Assembly: GCA_037074705.1 (NCBI GenBank)
Contig: CM073590.1
Coordinates: forward strand, 210,596,746-210,660,745
Source: Zhengitettix transpicula
Lineage: Eukaryota; Arthropoda; Insecta; Orthoptera; Tetrigidae
Length of the DNA stretch: 64,000 nucleotides
Direction: 5' to 3'
The position numbers and the translations under genes were made by a program. Numbering within the stretch: the stretch's first letter is position 1; each line of letters begins with the position of its first letter. Below are positions 11,732-22,703 of this stretch, piece after piece. Below the pieces are notes generated by a model. That model searched no databases, was not told the origin of the DNA, and was given only the letters and a program-made list of their open reading frames with translations.

Positions 11732-12429
11732 TGTAACATCCCAAACTGCCATCATGTAACACTCCACCACTGTGAACATGTAACATTCCAGCAGTTGGAA
11801 ATGGGAAGTCCAGATAGATCGTTCACCAACCGAGCTATACCTCCGTTAGCTCACCTGGCTACCGATCTACAGGATAAAGGAAGAATTAAGACCAGGAAAT
11901 AGGAAAGTCGCTAACGTGAGAGTTCGGGTTCAACTAATTGAACCTAGGCGTAGTGGTTGGTGTTTCGCTGCACTTCAGTCAAATAAGAGCTGATGAAGAA
12001 TAAAGAGATTTAATAGTTAGAAATAAAATAAAGGAAGACAAACTGGCGGATAGCACCAGGAGCCACCGACCCGTCTGGAGGTTGGATCACGACTGTCGTT
12101 CCCAAGAAGCTCTGAACAATTCGAAGACTCCTTTCCCCCTCCCTGATGATTTTAAGTCTCCAATGAGAAGAACTCTTACAGGGTGGAAGATTTCTGCTGC
12201 CGTGTGCATGTCTGCATAAGGTACTTAAAATGCTGACTTCTAGACGCAGCGTTTTCACAGCTGCCTAGGCGGAAGGGGTGAAGATTTATGTTGTTGTTGT
12301 GTTTAGTTACTCACTATATCTAAAGTGATGTCTTTAACTGCATCAGCGTTCTTGCAGCTACGCCCTCTTAGGTCCGCTATGCTGAAGAGACGTTATGATA
12401 AGAGGGCACGTGTAGACTATTATATTACA
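11732..12429. mobile_element. Solo LTR, family L1, copy A
   Basis: This 698-bp segment begins TGTAACATCCC and ends TATATTACA, so it has the TG...CA ends of a retrotransposon LTR. It is flanked by the 4-bp duplication GTAA (11728-11731 and 12430-12433). The same sequence occurs in opposite orientation at 21257-21944 with a different 4-bp duplication. No retroviral-type internal coding adjoins it, so it is a solo LTR left by recombination. It contains an AATAAAG signal near 11998-12004. It also contains two diverged ~110-bp direct units ending in the GCTGCCGTGTGCAT and GCAGCTACGCCC blocks. The 83-codon frame at 12010-12258 is inside the LTR and is not a gene. Superfamily (Gypsy or BEL/Pao) cannot be told from an LTR alone. 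Confidence 0.8.
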
Positions 12430-12433
12430 GTAA

Positions 12434-13623
12434 GCTGAATTTATTTATCAAATATAAATTCTTTATTTATTCTTCCAAATCAACTTCATTCCCTTCAAAA
12501 TAATACCCGTCCGATAAAACGCACTTTTTCCGACGCTTTTTCCAGTCCTCGAAACAGTCAGAATAGTCTTTTTCCGGTATAGCCTTCAAGACCTTCTTCG
12601 ATTCGGTTTTTATCTCCTCAATCGTGTCAAAACGGCGTCCCCGCATTGGCCTTTTGAGTTTTCTGAATAGCCAGAAGTCGCACGGAACCAAATCAGGCAA
12701 ATACGGTGGTTGAGGAACGATATGAGTCGAGTTTTTGGCAAAAAAGTCGCGAAGAACCAATGCAGAATGACATGGTGCATTATCGTGATGAAGGAACCAA
12801 GAGTTGTTCGTCCATAATTCCGGCCGTTTCAGATGAATAGCTTCACGCAAACGACGCATAACGCTCAAATAATATTCTTTGTTGACAGTTTGGCCCGGCG
12901 GAAGGAATCCATAGTGCACCACACCACGATAATCAAAGAAAACTGTCAACATGATCTTGATTTTCGGTCTTGCTTCACCTTTTTCACGATATTTGCTGGA
13001 TTAGTCGGTGGTTTCAGGGTCGTATGCGTAAATCAAAGTCTCGTCTCCAGTAATGATGCATTTCAAGTGATCCTGACAGTCAGACAGCAAAGTTTCACAC
13101 ATCAACGCGACGTTTTTTTTCCAAAAAATTGAGAAATTTTGGCACCAATCGAGACTTGACGCGTTTGAGACACAAAACATTCTTCCAAATGGTTTGGGCT
13201 GAGCCAAATGATATTCCAACACTATCAACGAGATCTCTAATTGTCCATCGACGATTTTCAAGAACCAAATCTTTGATATTTTGGACGTGGCCTTCGTCGG
13301 TAGACGTTGATGGTCGTCCAGAGCGCGGTTCGTCTTCAACGCGTTCTCGGCCCTCTTTGAACTCGTTGTACCACTTATAAATCTTTTTTTGTGCCATAGT
13401 TTGATCACCAAAGGCCTTCCGCAACATTTTCAACGTGTCCGCACAAGAATATTCGTTCCGCAAACAAAATTTGATGCAAGTTCTTTGCACAACAAAATCA
13501 CCCATTGCAAAAATCGAAAAATTCACTTTTGGTTGTTTACAAAAACACGTGTAACTCGGAGATAATTAAACCTTTTAACAAACAGACGCTTGGCAAATAT
13601 TATAGACAGTCCTACCAACCTAG
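12434..13623 (-). mobile_element. mariner element, left end not found
   Basis: The transposase remnant is followed upstream (on its own strand) by about 100 bp of non-coding DNA up to a likely terminus. On the plus strand this is CCTACCAACC followed by TA near 13613-13624. Read outward it is GGTTGGTAGG, like mariner terminal repeats. No matching inverted end is visible beyond the stop codon: the solo LTR begins only 38 bp away. That end has been lost, or lies in sequence too diverged to see. Boundaries are therefore partly inferred. Confidence 0.55.
12467..13526 (-). pseudogene. mariner transposase, inactivated
   Basis: This is a near full-length mariner transposase, the DDE enzyme that cuts and pastes its element at TA sites in the nucleus. 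Residues 1-143 (13526-13095) hold the two N-terminal helix-turn-helix DNA-binding regions, with FCLRNEYSCADTLKMLRKAF, YKWYNEFKEGRE and the linker DEPRSGRPSTS. A one-base frameshift near 13100-13140 leads into CIITGDETLIYAYDPETTD, which carries the first catalytic Asp. A TAA at 13001-13003 then stops the frame. The next open part (12952-12467) has the second Asp in FLHHDNAPCHSA and the third in YLPDLVPCDFWLF. Exactly 34 residues separate the two, the mariner DD34D signature. The expected total of about 345-350 residues fits the span. The frameshift and stop make it non-functional. Confidence 0.93.
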
Positions 13624-13838
13624 GGGAAAAAACTTACCTGTCTTCCTAATACCCAGGAGTTTTAAATGGCAATTTCACCTTATTTTTTATCACAGTGGTA
13701 CAACTGAAGAGGTCTCTAAGAAACTGACTTAAGGCCATTATGCGTTAATTATTTTTAAAAGTTTAGCCGTTTACTCTTCATAATCTTTCAACAGTACCAA
13801 ACATTATTAAATATTGAAGTCTTTCCCTGTGTAATTGT

Positions 13839-14002
13839 TCGATAAACAGTTCTCGGTATTCACTCGGGTGTAGCATATTTAAACGCGACGTTTCGACGGC
13901 TAAAATATCTGTCGCCTAGAAGATGACGACAGAGATTTTAGTCGTCGAAACGTCGCGTTTAAATATGCTACACCCGAGCGAATAGCGAAAACTGTTTATC
14001 GA
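13839..14002. repeat. 164-bp palindrome, family P1 copy A
   Basis: The segment is a near-perfect inverted repeat. The left arm begins TCGATAAACAGT, and the right arm ends with its complement. The arms share CGGGTGTAGCATATTTAAACG and ACGTTTCGACG with only a few mismatches, around a short centre near 13918-13922. The same design recurs at 28809-28979. Outside the left arm lies TTGAAGTCTTTCCC. Outside the right arm of the other copy lies its complement, so both come from one longer parent. It encodes nothing. The half-unit resembles Penelope-type 3' ends (hairpin then GTCGTCGAAACGTCG). Confidence 0.75.
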
Positions 14003-14061
14003 GTACCAAACATACCTTTTTTTGTTATTTGGTTTAAAAGCTTAAATTTTTTTTATGAAAA

Positions 14062-14165
14062 AGAAAGATAGCCAATACAGACAAAAAATACCACACGTTT
14101 CTGGGAACCTTGATCCTTTCGTCAGGTGCTAAGAAGAGCCTAGAGAAACACAACTGCACAGGTCA
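14062..14165 (-). mobile_element. Penelope-like 3' end, single arm
   Basis: Read on the minus strand it has the family order CACCTGACGAAAGG, CAGAAACGTGTGGTATT, TTGTCTGTATTGGCTATC. It matches the arms of the inverted pairs elsewhere but has no inverted partner next to it. Its 29-nt CTGACGA...GAAAC module is at 14097-14125. Confidence 0.55.
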
Positions 14166-14441
14166 GTTGACAACACTCAAAATCCAGACGTAAATTTTTT
14201 AATTTTAATTTTTTTATTTTACATATTACTTTAAACTTCATTCTCCACCCACTTTTCTTAAAATCGGTACCAAATAACCATTCAATATCCTTCATAAATA
14301 GTCCAGTACATTAGTTTTTAGAAACCTTAGATTAATAATAAATTTTATAGATTAATACTGCTTTATTTAAGTCACTTTTATAAAGTTGGCGACGTTAACT
14401 TAAATAATCATTCGAAAGTAATACTCCTATTTTATATCGAA

Positions 14442-14844
14442 CTAGCTGGGTGCTCGTGTTGTCATAATTAAACTCAGCGATATCCATAACCCCACCCAGT
14501 ATTTGACACCAATCTCTGTTGTTTTTTCGTTATTTTTTAATGTAACACCTCTTCCAGGTGTTACCCTCCGATGCGGAAAGAAATTGAAATTATAGAGAAA
14601 ACTTCGGGAGAAACACTGTCAATCTTGCTGAGCGAAAAATATGTATTTCCTGCGGTTTAGCAGTTTTGAAAATTACTATCCCCGCCCCGGGGTATGGTAG
14701 ATGTGTCTTTTCCCCCCAGTGTTTGTTTCCGGTTCGAACGGAACACTTGTACTAAATTTGGTTAAATTTTCTCCTCTGGGATAGATTTGTATACGGAACA
14801 CACACATGCACACACAAACAAAAAATTCCATTTAATTTCTTAGA
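14442..14844 (-). mobile_element. Short Helitron-like element with intact ends
   Basis: On the minus strand it starts TCTAAGAAATTAAATGG and ends GAGCACCCAGCTAG. It is flanked by A before the TC and T after the CTAG. A 5' TC, a 3' CTAG and insertion between A and T without duplication are the defining Helitron features. At 403 bp it has no room for the RepHel protein and must be non-autonomous. Related copies lie at 7998-8368 and 9126-10683. A hairpin just inside the 3' end is weak here, which lowers confidence. Confidence 0.65.
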
Positions 14845-15868
14845 TGCGTGAAGGAAATTAAGTAAATGCCGTCCAAAAATTACAAAAAACAGAAATTATG
14901 AAACTGACATATTTCCCACCTAAATTCGTCTTTTAATATGTCAGGTATTAGATATTATTTGAAGTCCCTATCAGGTTCCCATTCCTGCTTTTATTCCTTA
15001 GATAGGTTTCCTGAAACTGTATTTTATTTGGGACAATTTTGAATTTATTTGCCCCTTCACAGATTAATTAGTTTCATTACTCATAGAAATGGCGTTCATA
15101 TCTTTTCATTTTTTTATAAGTATTCGTAAATTCTCCTTGACGCCACGAAAATTTCTGGGTATGTTAGAATCAGTAATTATGTTCAACTTCAAGTAAACCA
15201 AGAAGAATTTTATAGTAAAGTGCTTAAAAAAGCAGATACACAACCTACGGTTGCTAAACAGAACATACGAAAACTTGGCAACGTCCCCCATGATCCAAGA
15301 AACGTACTCCTCGCCGATCACCGTGAAGCCTTTCACCCTCGATCCGGTGAATGCCTGTCCGAAAAACCTACTCCGTCCTCTAAAATTCACGTCCGAATTA
15401 TTGCAGCGTGACCTAATACAGGAGTCTGTAATTGCCTGATTGTGGGCTTGCGACAGCAGCAAGGCTATGTCGTCGTTGCAAAATAAAAGCAATAGAAATA
15501 TCGCATTAATTGAACTTCAGTTCACCTGTGGAACAATCACGAAAGATCAAAGCATCTCAGGAAGAGGAAATATAAATTATTTAAGTCAATTAGCTACGTC
15601 TCTACAGTTGACCAAATTGTTCACACATAATTGAATATTTAATAATAATTTTGACTTTACGTCTGTTTTTATTATATAAAAATAAATTGTAGTTTTTAGT
15701 CAATAGCAAATAGATCATTTAACAAATTCTGTTTGAAAATAAGGGTTTGGTACCTATCTGTACCTTCTGTAAATTATAACGTAACGTAAATTAATTAAAC
15801 TTGATATTAGAAACGTTCCGTCAGGCTATGAAATTTACTTGTTTGGTTACCATGGTTACAGAACTTAT
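14845..15868. other. Intergenic tract holding a possible exon
   Basis: The tract is AT-rich except for 15290-15420, which is clearly less AT-rich and contains the exon-like minus-strand frame described separately. Nothing else is supported. Confidence 0.4.
15257..15370 (-). CDS. Possible internal exon, product unknown
   Basis: On the minus strand an acceptor-like TTTTAG precedes an open stretch reading GRSRFFGQAFTGSRVKGF and then TVIGEEYVSWIMGDVAKFS. A GTATGT donor follows near 15257. Its base composition (many G/C third positions) differs sharply from the AT-rich flanks, which is what suggests coding. The frame stays open for 128 codons overall (15106-15492), but the outer parts look like intron. 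I do not recognise the peptide and see no neighbouring exon that joins it. It could be chance or part of an unrecognised repeat. Confidence 0.25.
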
Positions 15869-16319
15869 TTTTTTTAGGTAACAGGCTACATGAAGGTAAT
15901 CCACATGGTGGCAACTCCCCTTTAATACCATAGGAAGGAATTTGAAAGGGGGGATTCGGAAGGGTAGAGGAAGGTAGCCAAGAGTTAACTACGGCCCCCG
16001 GGCTATATTTTAAGGATCCTACCCGGCATTCGCCTAAAAGTAATGCAGTACAAGCCCTAGAAAAACCTGCATCAGGTAGGTCGGGCATTGGGTACTTGTC
16101 CCACGCCCTTCCGATAGCGGGAGAGGAGTTTGCTGAGGGGGACGCAGCATTCCCTTCTCCGTGCCTCGACCAGTTTAGGAGGCAGCTGGCCGACTATTCC
16201 AATGGGAATAGCGGACAACTCTTACCGTATGCCCAAGGTCTGCGACCCCGGAACATACACCTCTCAAAACAGGCCGAGGTGCCTCGGCTTGTGGGAACCT
16301 TAGTTCAAAAACGGAGAGC
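15869..16319 (-). mobile_element. R550 retroposon, copy 4 (5'-truncated)
   Basis: The left end has a poly-T run before AGGTAACAGGCTACATGAAGG, giving a minus sense strand. The copy runs through the shared blocks (CCGGGCTAT, GGATCCTACCCGGCATTCGC, CGACCAGTTTAGGAGGCAGC). It stops at TTCAAAAACGGAGAG, so it lacks the 5' hairpin region. No clear target duplication was found, perhaps because of the adjoining copy 5. Confidence 0.75.
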
Positions 16320-16330
16320 CAATAAACAGA

Positions 16331-16470
16331 TTTTTTTTTTAGGGCAACAGGCTACATGAGGGTGATCCACATTGAGCAACTCCCCTTTAATAGCATAGGA
16401 AGGGATTAGAAAGGGGGGATGCGGAAGGGTAGAGGAAGGTAGCCAAGGGTTAACTAGGGCCACCGGGCTA
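16331..16470 (-). mobile_element. R550 retroposon, copy 5 (3' 140 bp only)
   Basis: Eleven bases after copy 4 a new poly-T run is followed by AGGGCAACAGGCTACATGAG. The copy ends after about 140 bp at CACCGGGCTA. It is a strongly 5'-truncated retroposon insertion in the same orientation as copy 4, giving another tandem head-to-tail pair. Confidence 0.75.
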
Positions 16471-18651
16471 GTAATTCACCTTTCTTTCTTAATATTATTC
16501 TGAAGCGATTTTACACGGTAGTATTATTGTAAGTTTGTCGATTAAGAATAAAATTATATTTAAAGTGTTTACATTTTATTTTATTATAATAATATTAAAA
16601 ATATTAGAACAATGCACTTTCGAAATATTTTAACCATAAATTTTGTCGTAATAAATAATGGTTTCTCGTGTGCATAATTTAAGTTTTTAAATGTTTGTAG
16701 AAACTATTTATGAGTATGAAAAAAGTATTTTTATAGCCGTTAGAAAAATCTGTATAGTATATAAACCTATTAGAATTTCCCATTCACTCAAGCGAAGCAC
16801 TACTCTTTATTTTTTCGTTTGAGAAGGTTCAGAATTTTATTTATTCTGCTCACTATATTTCAATGCCCTTTTTTCTTGCATGCGGCCTCTGCAGTTTCAA
16901 GAAAAACGTTTATAATTCTACGGCTATGTTTTCGGCAATTATACTCCCCTAGTGTCACTCATTTTAGAAGCGTTGGTTGATAAACAACGAAACAATGTAC
17001 CAAATTTGTTGAAACATCAATAGTCTATTTATTCTCCAAGAAATCTATTTCCAAATATCGAATATAATCGTAATCAGTAAGTCTACAATTAAACATTATT
17101 CATTATTTTTCAGAGCAGAATATCATCAACCTGTCTTACTCTACATTTGAAAGCCAATTTTGTAACTACCAATGAGATTGTTAAATAAATTTGAAACTTT
17201 TTTAATTTGTTCGTTAGACTTCAGATACAATTGTATCGCTTAAATTGGATACATTAATGTAATAATATCATTTAATTACTATTTTACCCAAGGGTATAGT
17301 TGTTGTGAGACAGTCACTATGGTGTCTAACTCTGATCTAAGAGTGTTATTATCTTAAATAGTAATATTAATAACGGTTAGTTTACTCTTCAGTTATGAAT
17401 ATTCAATAGTAAATACATGTAGGCCTTTCTTAGTTTAGGAATTATGTTGATTAAATATGCAGTAGGATAAGAGAAACGATCTGATAGAACGCAAGTGGCT
17501 TGATTATGACCTCTAGGAAAAATAAATATAAAGATATCTCACCGCATTAGTGGAAGGAATGTGTATTTTCCTCGTGTATGGTAGCAATGGGTGATTAGCG
17601 GAATAAAAAACTATAACATTGAAGTGGGGTGTGGTCTTGTATAAGTGGAGGGAGATTAATCGTAGTGTTTCCTTCTTTGTCCGTACTACAATGGAATTCT
17701 CAAACCATGAATATTCACAATATACAGGTTATTTTAGTTAGACAGACTTCGTTATTATGTCTGAGAATAAAATATTCGGCCGCCGACTCAACGCGCTCTA
17801 TTCGGATGCAGTGACTTTAAATCGTGCATTGTGTTTATCAAAACACTGTGACTGCGTGCAACAATCACATAGGCCAAGAAGTATATGCAGGCACATGGCT
17901 TATCAGATAGAACCTGCTTCAGGGTGAAGTATGACCACGTTGCATGTTACTGCAGTGCCTCGCGAATGTACTTGTTGAAAACTGGACACAGTGGACCCTG
18001 CTTCCAAAACCAAAACGCTCAAACTCACTAAGAAATCACGTTCGTCGAAGCTCGAAAATCACTTCATTTCGAACATATAAAGTAATTCACTATTGTTCCA
18101 CTCAGAATCTAAGACGGTGTGTATAAGGTGATTTCTAAACGGAGAAATAATCACCATTTTAGCTGCTCAATAATATCACTAAAAACGTGCAATGGTTTCA
18201 AAAGCCCGATAGGGCTTTATTATTTAAAACTGCTGCACTCTAAAAAGAATTCTCCAGCACTACAACCCTTTATCGGACAATCGAAATCAATAAGAACCGT
18301 AATGACAAACGCCTGTATTACAAAAGGATGACGAAATTATTAACAACAATCACAAAGCTGTGTCTGTATTCAATTCTGTCATTCTTTTAACTGGGTATAC
18401 TACGAATAGTCAGAAGAATTTTGCTTTATAGCGTGGAAATTACTCATATCAGAAGTGGACTGCCATTTCAGATTAAGAACGTTGATAATGTAGACGAGAC
18501 TCCGAGCAGAGATATAGTCATTATCAAGGAAACGCAAAGAGGTTATGTATTATTGAATTTACTATTTCCCCGTCCCTCCACGACGTTTAAAAGTCTCCGG
18601 ACTAGACTGGGAATTTTAAAGGATCACTAGTCAATCACTGGAGCACGTTTC
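16471..18651. other. AT-rich tract without supported gene
   Basis: Less AT-rich patches occur near 17600-18120, with several short overlapping frames (60-70 codons) on the plus strand. None has a recognisable motif or matches between frames. No repeat structure is visible. Confidence 0.4.
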
Positions 18652-18662
18652 ATTACATTTTT

Positions 18663-19203
18663 TTTTTAGGGAAACAGGCTACATGAGGGTAATCCACATT
18701 GGGCAACTCCCCTTTAATAGCATAGGAAGGGATTTGAAAGGGGGAATGCGGAAGGGTAGAGGAAGGTAGCCAAGGGTTAACTAGGGCCCCCGGGCTATAT
18801 TTTAAAGATACTACCCGGCATTCGCCTAAAGAAATGCAGGGAAAACCCAAGAAAAACCTGCATCGGGTACGTCGGGCATTGGGCACTTGTCGCACGCCCT
18901 TCCGATAGCGGGAGAGGAGTTTGATGTTGGGACGCAGCATTCCCTTCTCCGTGCCTCGACCAGTTTAGGAGGCAGCTGGCCGACTATTCCAATGGGAATA
19001 GTGAACAACTCTTACCGTATGCCCAAGGTCTGTGACCCCGGAACATACACCTCTCAGAACAGGCCGAGGTGCCTCGTCTTGTGGGAACCTTAGTTCAAAA
19101 ACGGAGAGGAAAAGGCATACCCAAAGGTAGCCCCTTCGTATCTCTCCTAAAAGGTTCTGCCTGCGAGAGAACATCCCTCGCAGGTATTGCGTGCACCACC
19201 TGT
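18663..19203 (-). mobile_element. R550 retroposon, copy 6 (full length)
   Basis: The element is flanked by the perfect 11-bp duplication ATTACATTTTT (18652-18662 and 19204-19214). The poly-T at its left end gives a minus sense strand. The 5' hairpin is at 19160-19184, followed by about 19 bp of additional 5' sequence (TATTGCGTGCACCACCTGT) before the target copy. It is the best-preserved long copy along with copy 1. Inside it, overlapping frames of 60-95 codons on both strands are by-products. Confidence 0.8.
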
Positions 19204-19214
19204 ATTACATTTTT

Positions 19215-20499
19215 AATTGTATAATAAGTATAATAATAATTAAAATCTTCCAATTATACAGCCATGACAAGCGTTCATTCAGCATTTCTATTGCCATTTC
19301 TATTGCTGTTTGTGTGTGTCAAACAGTCCTCTAGTAGTATAGTATGTAGCAAACAGTAATAACCCCCTCATTACATTTATGGCTACGAGATTTGATGTGA
19401 GCGCGCTCCCGCCTCGTCTTACGAAAATAAAACCTTGTCCTCTATCCCGTGGAGTCGCTTTTCATCTGCAACTTCTGCCAAAGTAAGGTATCGGCCACTA
19501 CGTTTCAATAAACCTTTTGAAAGTGGAAGACGTCTATTTCTATCCCTTGTCCTTCGGAAAGGATGTGCCACAGCGACAAATATGTAGGCAATATTTGGAA
19601 CGTAAAACACGTTAAAATTCAATTCGTCTTGTTATGAAACCGAATGACTATATTCCAACCCTCAAGTTCACTATCAAGTTTCCATATCAACTGATTGTAT
19701 ACTAAAATTAAGGACGAACCCAATATGGAAAGTCATTAAAAAGGCAAATGCAATAACAGTTATAAAAAATTTGCACTCGAAGATAAGAGTGAAAATATTC
19801 CAGAAGAAGAAGGGGCTTGAAGAATCAACTCGTATTGCGTAAACGTTGTTAACCTTCTTGTTAACGATTCCTCGACGTATACTGTAGATAATTATTTATA
19901 CATTTTTTTTGCAGGTTTCTGATTTTGAGTTGAACGTAACATTTCTTCAATCAACAAATGAAGTGTTCAAATGGCATAACAAAATGGTAGATTGTGTGCA
20001 GTTGCCTTTCCACTTAAAAGCATATTTAATAAATATCCTGACTCTGGAATATTTCCCGATGCTTTGAAAATCGCTTAAGGTATCCCCCAGTTTACGAAAT
20101 GATCGCCATCAGACGTATCCAATTTTAGAAAAGATAAATAATATAACATTACTTGTTTCTCTAGAAAATATAATATTTTAACCAACGTAGGCCTTCACGG
20201 TGAATCCGTTTAATAAATTATTCTCGGTTTATAAACCTGGACCAATTTTTTTTTTTACAGAAGACAGCGTTTAGACGACAATCTTTTATTAAATATATAA
20301 TACTTGAACTTCATCACAGCATGGTTTCCTTAAAGAGAAAACCGCAAGTAGTTCAACGTGTGAAATTATTGAAAATTTTCATAAATCATTGGTTGAAGGA
20401 TTGAAAGTATCAGAAATATTTATGAAAGATGTGACTGGTCCGGTTTTCCCAATTTTCTAAAATTTTACAATTGTTATATTCATTCTGAATTCACTAGGT
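19215..20499. other. AT-rich tract with one small repeat match
   Basis: At 20199-20250 the block GGTGAATCCGTTTAATAAAT with TTCTCGGTTTATAAACC is shared with segments at about 29556-29630 and 29967-30040, so it belongs to a dispersed repeat. Otherwise nothing is supported. A short minus-strand frame at 19419-19622 has no recognisable motif. Confidence 0.4.
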
Positions 20500-20514
20500 G
20501 TAATAACTTCACAT

Positions 20515-20760
20515 ACCGGCTGTGGTGTAGTGGCCAGCGTCATTGCCTCGCATCACAGAGGTCCCGGGTTCGAATCCCGGCATGGGCATGGATGTTTGTG
20601 TTCGTCCTGGTCAAGAAAACTGGGGTTTTGGCTGTGGGAGAATCGACACTCTGACCATGTGTCACTCCTAAATCCAGAATATGTCGTGTACGATGACAGT
20701 CGGGGAGCCGTCTCGGTGGGCCATGGCCCTTTATGGGCTGTCGAGCCGAGGAGTTAGTTA
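20515..20760 (+). mobile_element. tRNA-derived SINE with perfect target duplication
   Basis: The 5' head has an internal RNA polymerase III promoter. The A-box-like TGGTGTAGTGGCCAGC lies near 20522-20537 and a perfect B box, GGTTCGAATCC, near 20568-20578. That spacing is typical of a tRNA. The body continues through a non-tRNA part to a short GTTAGTTAG tail. The perfect 15-bp target duplication GTAATAACTTCACAT occupies 20500-20514 and 20761-20775, so both borders are exact and the element is 246 bp. The 75-codon frame inside is not a gene. A SINE encodes no protein and depends on a partner LINE; the TTAG tail suggests that partner primes on such repeats. The intact duplication indicates a fairly recent insertion. 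Confidence 0.9.
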
Positions 20761-20775
20761 GTAATAACTTCACAT

Positions 20776-21252
20776 CGTTTGAATCCTAACCCATTTACTC
20801 CATTTAATTTAAAAAATGTGAAGAAAGCTAAATTTATTACAGAATCAATAGTACAATATGTCAAGGACTACTAAACTACACTGAATCATCTTACGTTACT
20901 AAATCTGGTGAAATGGTATAAAAAAATTTAAAAATATACAAGATTAGCGTCGAATATATCGTTTTTGGGAAGCTAAGCTGATTAATGACAGTACCAATAA
21001 TATTTAAGCCGAATTTTAGTGAAGCAGATCTCTGGAAATACTTCTAGAAGAGTACGTATAAATACGAATCAGAGAAAAGTAATTAAAGTAATTATCTTAG
21101 AGGACAGCGCCCCTGAAACAGTTTCATCTAGAGCATAAAACTCATCTCGCTTTTATCGTTAATAAATTTCAGTTTCCTTTGAGACATGTAATATCAATCA
21201 CAAGCAACAAGAAACGGGAAAAGTCCAATAAGTACGGTGGAGTGTATTTGGC
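20776..21252. other. AT-rich tract, no supported feature
   Basis: Nothing coding or repetitive is visible between the SINE and the solo LTR. Confidence 0.4.
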
Positions 21253-21256
21253 ATAG

Positions 21257-21944
21257 TGTAATATAATTGTCTACACGTGCCATCTTATCATAACGTCTCT
21301 TCCGCATAGCGGACCTAAGTGGGCGCAGCTGTAAGAACGCTGTGTATTGAAGTCAGCACTTTAGGTCCCGTGAGTAACGATACCCACGGCAGCAGAAATC
21401 AAACTTTCTCTCCCATATAGCGGACATAAGTGGGCGCAGCTGTAATAACACTGAGTCTAGTGAAGTCAACACTTTAGGTGCCATATGCAGCAATGCACAC
21501 GGCAGCAGAAATCTTCCTCTCTGTAAGAGCTCTCATTGGAGACTTAAAATCATCAGGGAGGGGGAAAGGAGTCTTCGAATTGTTCAGAGCTTCTTGGGAA
21601 CGGCAGTCGTGATCCAACCTCCAGACGGGTTGGTGGCTCCTGGTGCTATCCGCCAGTTTGTCTTACTTTATTTTACTTCTAACTATTAAATCTCTTTATT
21701 CTTCATCAGCTCTTATTTGACTGAAGTGCAGCGAAACACCAACCACTACGCCTAGGTTCAATTAGTTGAACCCGAACCCTCACGTTACCGACTTTCCTAT
21801 TTCCTGTTCTTAATTCTTCCTTTATCCTCTAGATCGGTAGCCAGGTGAGCTAACGGAGGTATAGCTCGGTTGGTGAACGATCTATCTGGACTTCCCATTT
21901 CCAACTGCTGGAATGTTACATGGTGGCAGTGCTGGAATGTTACA
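21257..21944. mobile_element. Solo LTR, family L1, copy B
   Basis: This 688-bp segment begins TGTAATATAATTG and ends GGAATGTTACA, with the 4-bp duplication ATAG at 21253-21256 and 21945-21948. It is the same LTR as 11732-12429 in opposite orientation, with high identity throughout. Two direct units with a period of about 112 bp are clear, each starting TAGCGGAC.TAAGTGGGCG and ending CACGGCAGCAGAAATC. A sequence like a tRNA A box (TAGCTCGGTTGG near 21855) lies close to the right end, which may be coincidental. No internal retrotransposon coding adjoins it. Confidence 0.8.
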
Positions 21945-21999
21945 ATAGCCACGATTTTCCCATGGACAACTTTATTTTGAAATTATAAATTATATACAC

Positions 22000-22435
22000 C
22001 TGTGATAAAAGTATACTAATTAGATAAATAAATAGCCAAATAACAGAAAAAAATAAGTGCTAAATTAAATAACACGCACAGCTTCTGCAGTCCTTGTTGC
22101 TTTCGTCAGGTAACTCGAAATCGTAAGAGCCGTAAGAAGGACGGCACACCACACAAACCAGGTGACGAAGTCGAAAGCAAAGCTAAAACCAAGTTAAACG
22201 CAAATAAAATGGAAAAGAAGGGAGGGGTTAGCGTTCATAACTATTGTTGAGCTTCATACTATCATTTTGCACGTTAATTGCAGTGATGTTAGATTTAATA
22301 TGAAGCATTGCTGGTTTAATTGTGGAATAGTACATGGTGTCATCATCTAAAATCAATTGAATGTTTCGAATTTATTTATAAGTTTGAAGCTACATATTTG
22401 TTTTTCATGGGAAGTTTGATATTAGACATATGGTA
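22000..22435 (-). mobile_element. Penelope-like element, 3' region
   Basis: On the minus strand this follows the GIY-YIG remnant. It ends with ACCTGACGAAAGCAACAAGG, CTGCAGAAGCTGTG and TTATTTGGCTATTTATT, the same 3' end as the inverted pairs elsewhere. Having the nuclease remnant and this 3' end in order on one strand is what ties the whole repeat family to Penelope-like elements. The 29-nt module is at 22081-22109 and has a C-G pair in its hairpin where others have G-C or T-A. Confidence 0.6.
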
Positions 22436-22552
22436 TGTTCTCTGATAATAGTATTACGTGATCGTTTTGTTCGGCCAATGTAGCAGGATTTACAATCAGA
22501 TCAAGAGATTTTGTAAACTACACAATGTTTTCTGCTGGTATCAAGCGGATCC
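22436..22552 (-). pseudogene. Penelope-like GIY-YIG endonuclease remnant
   Basis: The minus-strand frame reads KDPLDTSRKHCVVYKIS, a stop, then SDCKSCYIGRTKRS and NTIIREH. This follows the GIY-YIG nuclease that Penelope-like elements carry after their reverse transcriptase: a VVYKI motif, paired cysteines, YIG, an arginine in R.KRS and a terminal EH. The preceding KDP is also common just before this domain in Penelope proteins. An in-frame TGA between VVYKIS and SDCK shows decay. The reverse transcriptase part upstream (22553-22700) is not recognisable. The nuclease would nick the target to prime reverse transcription; this copy cannot. Confidence 0.7.
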
Positions 22553-22703
22553 TTGTGGGGTTTTTGTCAAGAAAGAAAGTGTATTAGTATATTACCCCAG
22601 GGGAATGCAATCCGGCCCGAGGAACAGAAATGTTTCCCTCAGCCGGGAATTGCAAGTGCTGGTTTTGATGATGACTGGAATTTATAACAATATCAACCGA
22701 TAA

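Noticed and set aside
12833..13380. Plus-strand frames of 99 and 83 codons
   Set aside because: Antisense shadows of the mariner transposase.
20530..20773. 75-77-codon frames on both strands
   Set aside because: They lie within the tRNA-derived SINE; no protein is expected from it.
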